Positions 55,284-64,000 of a stretch of 64,000 bases of DNA are shown here, one piece after another. This stretch comes from Mesostigma viride (Eukaryota; Streptophyta; Mesostigmatophyceae; Mesostigmatales; Mesostigmataceae): positions 13,157,051 through 13,221,050 of the forward strand of contig RPFO01000213.1 in NCBI GenBank assembly GCA_009746045.1. The letters run 5' to 3'. The notes beneath the pieces were generated by a model, which saw only the letters and a program-made list of their open reading frames with translations, ran no database searches and was not told the origin of the DNA. The position numbers were made by a program, and so were the translations under genes. Numbering within the stretch: position 1 is the stretch's first letter; the number at the start of each line of letters is the position of its first letter.

Positions 55284-55545
55284 TTAATATTGCATAAAGG
55301 CATGCCGCCATGGCCACTTCCGCGAGGGTTGAGCGGTCCGGGCACACATTATACACCGTACGGACGGTACCGCGAATTTTTTGGCGCGGAAAATATTCGG
55401 CGCGCCACGTCCCCTTAATATTGCATAAAGGCATGCCGCCATGGCCACTTCCGCGAGGGTTGAGCGGTCCGGGCACACATTATACACCGTACGGACGGTA
55501 CCGCGAATTTTTTGGCGCGGAAAATATTCGGCGCGCCACGTCCCC
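55284..55545. repeat. Tandem duplication, 2 x 131 bp
   Basis: Two essentially identical 131-bp copies, starting TTAATATTGCATAAAGG, lie head to tail. Each contains ACCGTACGGACGGT, a near-palindrome. Confidence 0.92.
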
Positions 55546-55949
55546 TTAATGCTGTGCCCTTTGGATTCACCAAAGACAGACAGACACTAATTGATTTATC
55601 AATTAATTGGATTCACCATCGTAATTCATTTACCATCGTAATGAAGTGCGTAAAACAATCATGAATACCTAGTCACGTGCCGCCAACGCACGGTACACAA
55701 CCAGCCATAGCCTTAGCCTAGTCCTAGTACCGCCATGCTACGCCCTGGCTATGTTAAGATTACTTGCCCACTGTCACTATACTTGTTATGCCACGCTTAC
55801 ATGGGTCTTATTGCACCCACAGTTTGCCGGATCGTTAGCCTGTCCTTTTAGCTAGCGCGCCCGAATGCAGCTGTGGCATGCCTTTGGCATGAAGGAGACT
55901 GGGGGTCTCTGCCCTCTCTCCTGTAGTGCACACACATGCAGGGATTACA

Positions 55950-55998
55950 AGCACTTCGATGCTCCGTGACTCCCCAACGGGAACATGTGTTTAATTAA
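55950..55998 (+). mobile_element. LINE family A 3'-terminal scrap
   Basis: GATGCTCCGTGACTCCCCAA, then CGGGAACATG and an AATTAATT tail, matches the A1 3' end at 33076-33124. Coding sequence is absent. 55546-55949 shows nothing recognisable. Confidence 0.7.
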
Positions 55999-56378
55999 TT
56001 AATAATGAATACAATTGATTAATTAATTAATTAATTAGGAACATAACTCCGTTGGGAGTATCTGTAGCACATAGCCCTTGAGAAGTGGCAGATGGCCTAT
56101 AATACATTCTAGGCTACTTCCTGCAAGGGTGGGAATGAAAACAACACTTGCTCTAGGTGCACTAGGGCACCTGCACCACCCAGAGTCTCGGGCAACTCCC
56201 AGCTAAGGGGAGCCCGTTATAGGTGGGGAAGATCATCATGGCTATACAAGAGCTAGGGCATGGCTTCTCGACAGAGAGCATCTCTCTGCATAGGCATAGC
56301 ATGGCTAAATTCTTAATGCAACATCCATGGGGGTCCCATTATAGGCATGGCTTGGCTAAATTCTGAAGGCAACATCCT

Positions 56379-57450
56379 TAACGAGCGTGGGCACGGCGGG
56401 GTTAGCACGGGTTACCGCCTGGCTGACCTGATTTATGCGGACGACACCACCCTCATCGCGCGCCCCGAGCACATACAGACCTGGCTGGACTGTCTGGGCC
56501 TGGAGGCGAGGGCGGTGGGGTTGGAGATTAGTGTCAAAACTGAGGCGATGGTGATTGGGGCCTCCAATCGTCCACCGCTGCCGCGCCTGCTCGACGGGAC
56601 GGAGGATCCCGTTCCGCGACCGCTTCAAACTGTTGGGGAGCATGCTCCCTGACACCGCCGACGATGTGGACGTCCGCATTGGCCTGACCTGGGCTAGGCT
56701 TCGTTCGCTCAACACCTACTGGCGCTCCAAGGGCCTGGACGAGCACCGCAAGCGCATGCTCTTCAAGGTCCTCGTCCTCACGGTGCTCACGTATGGCGCC
56801 GAGGCGTGGACACTCACGGCAACACTGGCAGCTAAGCTAGACGGCACGGTAACCAGGATGCTCCGACAGGTCCTGAATGTAGGGTTTTCCACGCATAGGT
56901 CATTAGAGTCTTTGTATCACGGTATGCCTCGTATTTCGGACGAGATTAGGCAGCGTAGGATAGCATTTGTAGGACATCTTGCTCGCACCAGCCAGGTATA
57001 CACTGACCTTGGTCTGGCCGGTCCCCAGCGGCTCGGCCAACCAGGGCGGCATATTTTGACCTGGCCTGGCCCCAAGAACATTCCTAAAAGGGTACTGGGA
57101 AACATGCCATTACCTATACCCAGATGTTGCTGGACGACCTAGTGGTCCCATGCAGCCCAGTTTGAATACCGCATCCCCTCTCTCTCCCTTCTCTGGACTG
57201 CCATGCAGGACAAGAAGCGGTGGCAGAAGATTGTCAAGGCTCACACGCCAGCCCCCGGTGGGCAAGCCGCCTCCCCCCAAGAGGAGGAGCCGTTTTGATG
57301 AGTAGCGTAGATAGGCTTTTCTAGACTAGATATAGCTTAGAGTTAGGTTAGTTCGATTACGCGGCTTCCTCCACCCCACCCATCCATCCTAGAATATGTG
57401 CTACATGATCTCCCAACGGAGGCATGTTATAATTTAATTTAATTTTTAAT
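56379..57450 (+). mobile_element. LINE family D copy D2 (RT C-terminal half)
   Basis: Coding remnants are LADLIYADDTTLIARPEH (catalytic YADD), WLDCLGLEARAVGLEISVK, a frameshift near 56605, FKLLGSMLPDTADDVDVRIG, VLTVLTYGAEAWTLTATLAA and HGMPRISDEIRQRRIAFVGH. The UTR ends TGCTACATGATCTCCCAACG, then GAGG and an (AATTT)n tail. It is inserted into the H5 3' UTR, with at most a 4-bp ATCC duplication. Its 3' end closely resembles that of family H. Confidence 0.82.
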
Positions 57451-57534
57451 CCATGGGGGCCATTGTGGGCGCACATGCGCGTGGGCCACATGCTAGGCTA
57501 AGCCTGACTAATTTACACTACTGGTATATATTCC

Positions 57535-59678
57535 CTAGTCTGAGGTGGCAGGAGGGGCCTGCCAGGGCTTGTGGTCAACGTGGATGACCGCCCCCCTCCA
57601 GTATACCGGCTTCCCCCTTGCGCTCTGCCGGAGCTGAAGGTAGGTCGGCCATAGCTCGCGTCGCCGCTGTTGCTGGGCCAGGGTCAAGTCGTCGTCCATC
57701 GTGAAGCGAGTCTCCGAGAGCTTCTTGCGGCATTTAAGGAACGCCAGCTTGTCCGCCATGTACTTTAAGGTGAGGAGCACGGGTGCCGGGCCAGCCTTAC
57801 CCCGCGCGCGGGGGAGGCGGACAGCCGACATCCGCAGCTCACCAGTGAGTTGCATGGGGGCAAAAATGGCGCGCTTAAATGCCTCGAGAAGGCTTGTGGA
57901 GGTCTCACCTGCCGGCTGGTCGAAGTGCTTGACGATGACATTGTGGCTGCGCTTGGTGATGTCGGCCTCCTCGCGAAGGTCGAGGGCTTGTTGCTTGAGT
58001 TGTGCCGCGATGGTGGAGGTGGTGGAGGTGGTGTGATGCAAGTCCGCCCAGGTGGAGGGAGCATCACTGGCCGCGGGGCCAGCAGGTGCCGGCTGGGCAG
58101 CAATGTCCTTCACTGCCTGGGCGGTGAGGCCGGCGGTGTCATGCAAACACTCAAGGGCGGTGGCGGTGGCTTGAAGGCGTCATGGTCGAGGTCGAGGAGC
58201 TGGGCTTTGATGTCGGCAATGGAGGCGGAAACGGCAGTGGAGGTGGAGGCGGCGGTGGTGGAAATGTGAGGAAGTTCAGTAGCCAGCGTGCCACCAATTG
58301 CTGCTACGTCGGCAGCAAGGGGCCGGGCCGGGTCACGTGCTGCTGGAAGGCTTCCGTGAGGATGGAACGGAGTGTGGGGGCGGAGATGGATGGAGCCCAG
58401 ATCTCGCCGTCAGAGCGCTGGAGAAGGGAGTTGAGGATAGCGTGCTGGAGGCGGGGGCGGGGGCATTACAATTCGTTCAAGTGGCCCGCCGGAGCGGCTG
58501 TACAATTTTTCCCAGTGAGCGCGCTGCCAAGTGTACTTGTGGGCAAATTTTTAGGTGCCCCGTCACTTCGAGGTACTAAAAATTAGGCTACGGTACGAAT
58601 TCAGCGAATTTCAGCGAATTTTCAGTCGAACCAAAGGAAGTGACGCCAACTACCAAAAAGTTTCCGTTACGAATTTTCAGCCCAACACTCGCGCAAAATG
58701 AAGTGACGGCAACTACCAAAAAGTTTCCGTTACGAATTTTCACTCCCACACGTTTGCACAAAAGGAAGTGACGGCAACTACCAAAAAGTTTCCGTTACGA
58801 ATTTTCAGTCCCACACTTCGCGCAAATTTTAGTAGGGCTGCACGCAAGCTACCTTTCAAAATTTTGCGCTACATAGTATGGAACGCATTTCATTCGTCTG
58901 GAGGAACGCTGCCCGCCAACTACCCCCGTTCAGAAAGTTCCGCCGAAATTTACCCGAGATTTGGAAATCTGAACGTCCGCGCAAATTTTAGTAGGGCTGC
59001 ACGCAAGCTACCTTTCAAAATTTTGCGCAAGTATGGAACGCAATTCATTCGTCCGGAGGAATGCTGCTCGTCAACTGCCCCCGTTCAGAAAGTTGCGCCG
59101 AACTTTACTTGAGATTTGGAAATCTGAACGTGCGGTTGGAGTTTCGCGGGGAAACCCAAGTTCCCAAGTAATTCACCAATGAAGCGCTTCGAACACTTGT
59201 CCGCTAAAACCTAAGCAGCCGCTCCGCCTGGCCACTTAAACGAAACTTGATGGGGACCGAAAACCATGCTGACGTTGTGCCAGCGGCGGCTGTCGGTGCA
59301 GAGGAGGCGTCCGGTGGCGTGGAGATGGAGGCACAGGTCGTAAAGCGAGGCGTAGTCCCCGTAGAAGATGCAGTGCAGAGCATCGGACGGAGACATGTTG
59401 GTCCAGTCGTGATCATCGACCTGGAAAGGTTGGAGCCGAAAGCGCGGTTCCGAGGGGCGTGAAGACCCTCCTGTTTTGTCGGCTGAGCGGGTGCGTTTAG
59501 GGTCAGGCGATGCCGATGGCGATGCATTGAGCCCGGGAGGGTTCGGGGCGACCACCAGTGCGGGACTAGTGTCACCGCTGCCTGCCGGATCTGGCGAAGC
59601 TGCAGCCTCAGCTGCCGCATTTTCATGGGCGAGCGCATCCGCTAAACTGCGTTGCGTCGAGGGGCGTTTGCTCGTCAT
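57535..59678 (-). pseudogene. H5 ORF1-like protein, interrupted
   Basis: The N-terminal segment (59678 to about 59253) starts MTSKRPSTQRSLADALAHEN. The C-terminal segment, about 58146 to 57535, contains LTAQAVKDIAAQPAPAGPA, LREEADITKRSHNVIVKHFD, the RRM-like block, DDDLTLAQQQRRRELWPTY and VYWRGAVIHVDHKPW, all in one frame of about 200 codons. This is the best-preserved C-terminus of the family. The 789-bp TIR element splits the gene. Confidence 0.72.
58464..59252. mobile_element. 789-bp TIR element inside H5
   Basis: Imperfect inverted repeats of about 39 bp (58464-58502 and 59214-59252) share TTCGTT(C/T)AAGTGGCC and CGGAGCGGCTG. GGG flanks both ends and may be a 3-bp target duplication. The interior holds three units of about 64 bp (58637, 58700, 58765; AACTACCAAAAAGTTTCCGT) and a 159-bp direct repeat (58821 and 58980). 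No coding sequence. The superfamily is unresolved. Confidence 0.7.
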
Positions 59679-60130
59679 ATATTGCGTAATAGCTTCGGAA
59701 AATTATATCAGCAGGTGCGTCTTAGAAAGACGAAGCGATAGTGATATTCACAGCTGAATTCGGGGCTCAAACGTGAAAGTTATGAGCTCCGCCGTCAGCC
59801 ATGGCTACCTCGTGGCTCGGGGGCTCGGGGGGTGTCTATAGCCGGGGGGCTCGGGGGCTCAGGGGCTCGGGGGGTGTCTGTAGCACATAGCCCAGAGAAG
59901 GGGCGTATGAGCCTATAATACATTCTAACCCCTAAATGGTCTTGCTGCCGATTTTCCGCCAAAAATCGAGATCCAGCCGATGCATCGGCCCCTTCTCAGG
60001 GGACCAGATGCCGCGAAATCTATTGAGAATTAGGAAAAGTTTAGCTGAGAAGATCGAAAGTTTATAAGTTTCTTCACAGCATGGTACTAGGGTTTGCATA
60101 CTTTTGACAAAGTTTAACCCATGTTTAGGA

Positions 60131-63100
60131 CCGTCAAAGGTGGGGGGGTACAGGGTTTTTTGGGTACTTTTGGGTGCAGTCGGTACCGACGTACGCCGCA
60201 AAATTCACGTTCGCACGTGATTTTATTGTGTGACAGCCCGTGCATGGCGGCCGCGCCCACGACAATGGCAGCCTCAGGGCGGCTCGTTAGGGGCCTTAGA
60301 GTTAGCGTTCCTGCGGTCCTGTTCGGGGCTGACTGGGCAGAGGATAAATATGGTGAAAATTATGCGAATGTGCGCATACCAGGGACAGTAACGCGGGTGA
60401 CACGAGACAAATCGCAGGCATTTTGCTTGTTTGATGGCGATAAAAGGCCGCTCCCACTCACGAAGGACCAGGTTTTTGAGTACCTGCTGGTGGCTGCTGA
60501 CGATGTGGGGGATGGTGCTGATGAAAGTCCTGGCCCGGCAGAGGCGCGGGAGGCGACCCCTGAGGCGGAGGAGGTGGAGCAGTCGGACGCTGGGTCTGAG
60601 GAGGAATACGAGGAGGAGGAGGAGGATGCCGGCGAGGATGAGGAGGAGGACATCGAGGAGTCCCCGGTGAAGAAGCGCAAGCGTTCACGAGCCAAGAAAG
60701 CTGCCAATATACCCTCCCGGCGCCAGAGGATCGACGGGGGCAGAAAGAAAGGCAAGAAATCGCTGGGCGCGCGGGATGCGGAATCTGACCCGGAAGAGGA
60801 GGAACATCTGCAAAGGCAGGGCGATGGCGTGGAGGACATGCCTGAGCAGGATGTGGGAGATCCGGTGCTAAGCGACGATGAGCCTGCTGATGAGGGAAGT
60901 GCCTCGAATCCTGCACGAGGGTGGGTTTTGGGGGTGGGAGCACCCGACTACCACGTGCAGTCTCTGTCGACCAACATTGCCGTCGACGTTGCCATGCCTC
61001 TTCCTGAGCAGGCCAAGCTGCCTGGCGGCAACCAGACAAAGTACCAGGAGAGCCCTGTCGACATTTTTGCTCTGCTGTGGATACGAGATGATGTGCTGGG
61101 CCCTATTGTGGAGGAGACCAACATGTATGCCAACATGAAGCTTGCCAATCTGCCACCCGGGGCATGTGAGTGGACGCCATTGACTATCCATGAGCTGGCC
61201 AAGTGGTTGGGCATCCTGGTTACCATGGGCCTTGGGCGCCTGCCTAAGGCACAGCTCTACTTCGTTGACCGCAAGGTGGGCATGGCCACAGCCCCGGGCC
61301 TTCAGCACGCCATGCCATTCAAGCGTTTCCAGCAGATCACACGCTTCCTGCACTTCAGGGACAGTGCCTTCAAGCCAGCCAACACCGACTCCCGCGAGTA
61401 CCGCCTCTACCAGTTCGAGTGGCTCGAGATCCACCTCAACAAGGCGTACAAGAAGTACTGCACGCTCGGGGGGAAGTGCGCCATCGACGAGCGCTGCGTG
61501 GGCACCGGCCACAAATACTGCATGATTCGCTGCTTCAACCCACTGAAGCCAGCCCCCTTCCACATCCTGGGGTACTCTGCGTGTGGCCACCCCAGCGGCT
61601 ACCTGTGGCACTACCACACCTACGACAAGCTGCCGGAGGAGCAGCACACGCTCAAGGTGGTGCAGCTCCTTGGGGAGACCCTGCCCCACTCCATGGATGT
61701 GGCCATGCATGGACAGGTGGTACACCAGCAGACCAGCCGTGCATGGAGTGGCTGCATATGAGCAGGGCCACAACGTGGTCGGCACGGTAGTGCCCAACCG
61801 CAGGGGCATCCCCTGGCAGGAGCTCAAGATGCTCATCCCCAAGGGCAAGGCACTCAAGCAGGGCTTCTACGCGTGGGCAGTGCACGAGGAGACGGGGCTG
61901 CAGGCGCTTGTGTGGATGGACCGCAAGCTCGTGTACCTGCTGCAGAAGGGGTATGGCCTGCAGGAGATCATGGTGGACCGCCATGGCGGGCGTGGCAATG
62001 CCAGGGTGAACGTCCCAGCACCGTCAGCCGTTCCCAACTACTGGTCATGCTACAAAGCAGTCGACCTGTTTGACCAGCTGGCTGCCGAATACGACGTGGG
62101 CAAGGCCCTGGTGAGCAAGGTGTGGTGGCACAGGGCCTTTGGGGCCCACCTGGTGAATGCCATCACCAATGCATACCTGCTGATGACCTTCGTCAACCGT
62201 TCGCAGTCCTGCATGAGCCACTACACCTTTCTGTCAATGCTGGCAGATCAGCTGGGCAGCAACAAGTGGCCAGGCGCGCCTGCCCCTGTGAGGCAGCTCA
62301 CCCTCATCCCACTCAGGGAGGGACGGTTTGATGGCAACCACCAGGCCCAGCGCATTCCATTCGCGGTCGAGGCCGACTGCGCGGTCTGCGCTGCCACAAC
62401 CACCACCGGCGATCGCAAGCGCACAAGCTCGTGGTGCCCAGAGTGTGACATTGCCCTGTGCAGCAGCGTGGAGTACCCCTGCTTCCAGATTTTCCACTCA
62501 GGCCGAGTGCCAGGGATGGACGAGATCGAGGGGGAGCCAGCACCTGACCCCAGGCACTCCAAGCCACTCACCCAGAAGGGCGTGAGGGGGAAGGAGTGGT
62601 TGGCGACGAGGCAGACCCGCGCAGGGGCAACGCCTGGTTCCACCCTGCAAGGGAATGCTAGGAAGGCCTGGCTGAAGGCCCACTGCCCCATCAACAAGAA
62701 CAAGAACAAGAACAAGAAGAAGAAGTAGAAGCCTAGTAACCTCCCCATAGGCCAGCAGGTCATGCTATATTTTATCGCACACCATAGGCAGTTTGCACAC
62801 TAGTGGCTCCTCTTGACATGCTTGTGTGTTGTTTTTTTCAGTTTTGCATGTGTGCCCTGTTTGGTAGTGCATGATGATCTGATTGCTGTATGGAATAGCA
62901 TGTGGTGTCATGTGCATGGTGGTGTGGCTCACGTGTAGCTTGATAGCTGACAGCCCCACTAGTGCTTGTAAATGGCAGTCAAGCATGCAGTGTTTGCATT
63001 ACTCTATAGCCAGTTTAGTTTACATGGCCACCTTGGTTGCAACTGCAATCATTTTGAGCTTGGGGGAATAATAAATAGGGTGGGGATATACCCTTGTGTC

Positions 63101-63492
63101 CCAGCGTGTGCCAGCACCCACTCGTAATTACGCATGTCTTTGCCAGCATAATAAAGACTTTTATTGCAAACATTCAGTCCAAACTGTCAGGGATATTCAT
63201 GCATTATGTGTATGCAAGTAATTGAGTCATTGGACTCACAATAATGGTGGCAACCATGAGAAATGATGCATTATGTAAAAATGACAGTTTCGGCCGGTTT
63301 ATGGGCTGCTGGGGGTACAGGGTGCAACTACTGGCATACCCATCCAACCATTGACGCCAATGGCTCAAACTATTCACCAACTAATTCTTCACCATCCTTG
63401 AAGTGGTAGGTGTCTAGGTCTTATAACATAATTCAAAATGTACATTCTACCAAAAATGAAAACGCGCGTCTTGACCCCCCTGACTTTGACGG
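60131..63492 (+). mobile_element. piggyBac-family transposon, 3.4 kb (boundaries tentative)
   Basis: CCGTCAAAG followed by a run of six or seven G at 60131-60148 faces its inverted counterpart at 63475-63492, bracketing the transposase gene. No TTAA or other duplication is visible at these edges, so the true ends could lie slightly outside or the element may have decayed. 62729-63474 is non-coding, with TGTAA at 62968-62972 as a possible poly(A) signal. Confidence 0.5.
60244..62728 (+). pseudogene. piggyBac-type transposase, one frameshift
   Basis: I chose the ATG at 60244, because the earlier in-frame ATG (60121) lies outside the inverted repeat. The protein has an N-terminal SH3/Tudor-like stretch (residues about 20-85: GTVTRVTRDKSQAFCLFDGD), an acidic run, a basic nuclear-localisation stretch (VKKRKRSRAKKA), then DDE_Tnp_1_7: DDVLGPIVEETNMYANMKL, WLGILVTMGLGRLPK, CAIDERCVG (first Asp), AMDRWYTS-type box (second Asp), GTVVPNRRGIP and YKAVDLFDQLAAEYDVGK (third Asp). 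A Cys-rich C-terminus follows (CAVC...CPECDIALC). Frame breaks at about 61710, where CATG is doubled (CATGCATGG). Otherwise all catalytic residues survive. Confidence 0.85.
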
Positions 63493-63525
63493 CAGTTATA
63501 TATGGCCTACCCTGCATATATGTAA

Positions 63526-63898
63526 GGTGCCCTTTGTCCTGGAGGAGTTTGGGGCCATGGGGCCCCTGACCTCCGCCTTCTTCAAGGAGTGTTGCCGGCT
63601 CCGGGAGGACCGGCTGGACCTGGAGGGCCAGCGGGCCCCATGGTCGGCGCGGACCTGGACGTCATATTGGCGTCAGCGCTTGTCGGTGGCGCTGACTCGG
63701 GCCATGGCTGACATCATGCTCCGCCGTACGCGGGCTGATTTTGCGGTGCAGCAGGGCTATTAGGTTCCTCCCGTTAGGCGTTTCCATTGGTCTTATCGTA
63801 GTATAGAGCTTTGACATGGCTCTGTATATAGGTTTATAGCTGGGCGTTTGCTTTGGTTTGAGTGATTTCACTCTGCTGTAAGTAATTATATTTTTAAA
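63526..63898 (+). mobile_element. Family R retroelement copy R5
   Basis: A 13-bp duplication, ATATATGTAAGGT, lies at 63516-63528 and 63899-63911. It overlaps the first bases of the copy, where GGTG is shared. The copy keeps the intact C-terminal frame (VPFVLEEFGAMGP to the stop at 63761-63763) and the whole 3' UTR, nearly identical to R0 and R3. Confidence 0.88.
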
Positions 63899-64000
63899 AT
63901 ATATGTAAGGTTGTGATATACCAACCCGAAGGGCAACTCATGGACATGCTTGCCCCCCAAGGACAGCCATTGGATATGGGTAGGTTGGATGGCATCTGGT

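Larger units (their letters stand above)
56015..59820 (-). mobile_element. Family H copy H5, split by a LINE and a TIR element
   Basis: H segments lie at 56015-56378, 57451-58463 and 59253-59820, about 1.94 kb in total. From right to left they hold the CACGAG start, leader, ATG at 59678, ORF1-like frames, 3' UTR, hairpin (ACTCCGTTGGGAGT, near 56045) and tail. The first insertion is LINE D2 (56379-57450), the second the 789-bp TIR element. A short H 3' UTR scrap also lies at 59876-59927. Confidence 0.78.

Noticed and set aside
60121..60243. Upstream start codon for the piggyBac transposase
   Set aside because: It would translate through the candidate inverted repeat; the ATG at 60244 begins the more typical protein.

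Overview
The window reads as nuclear DNA of a repeat-rich chlorophyte green alga. Its few host genes have GT-AG introns and GC-rich exons. One belongs to the plastid RETICULATA-RELATED family, otherwise known from plants and algae. One ends near a TGTAA motif, the usual green-algal poly(A) signal. I cannot name the species; a chlamydomonadalean alga would fit. Layout: 1-13 kb is one nested pile of transposons. It starts with fragments of a retroelement whose C-terminus pairs a CCHC zinc knuckle with a restriction-like nuclease motif (family R). An ORF1-only LINE-like element (family H, copy H1) follows, split by a 7.1-kb CACTA-type transposon (2764-9849) and by an inverted copy of its own family (H2). 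At 14-16.6 kb lie a hAT-like MITE and a metallophosphoesterase gene (minus strand). At 18-27 kb are R4, SINE-like and dispersed repeats, and copy H3, itself split by a 3.7-kb TG...CA insertion with gag-like remnants and by a solo LTR. At 27-34 kb three LINEs are nested inside one another. At 34-36 kb is a TTAA-flanked piggyBac-like non-autonomous element. At 36.2-39.9 kb is the four-exon RETICULATA-RELATED gene (minus strand). At 41.5-50 kb is a four-exon LOG2/MGRN1-type RING E3 ligase gene (plus strand), whose introns are filled with tandem arrays. At 50.3-60 kb are LINE fragments, intact-length H4, and H5 with two insertions. At 60.1-63.5 kb is a piggyBac transposase gene with one frameshift, followed by R5. 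Host genes: three are convincing (phosphoesterase, RETICULATA-RELATED, LOG2/MGRN1-like); nothing suggests they are functionally linked. The coherent system here is the retroelement ecology. Family H encodes only an L1 ORF1-like protein, has no reverse transcriptase, and ends in the same CTCC-CAAC-GGAG hairpin plus short AT-rich tail as the RT-bearing LINE family D, which makes it a candidate trans-mobilised (HAL1-like) parasite. Family R copies have target duplications that all start with an ATATAT run, which suggests site preference for (AT)n microsatellites. Both claims come from reading the sequence by eye and rest on no database search.
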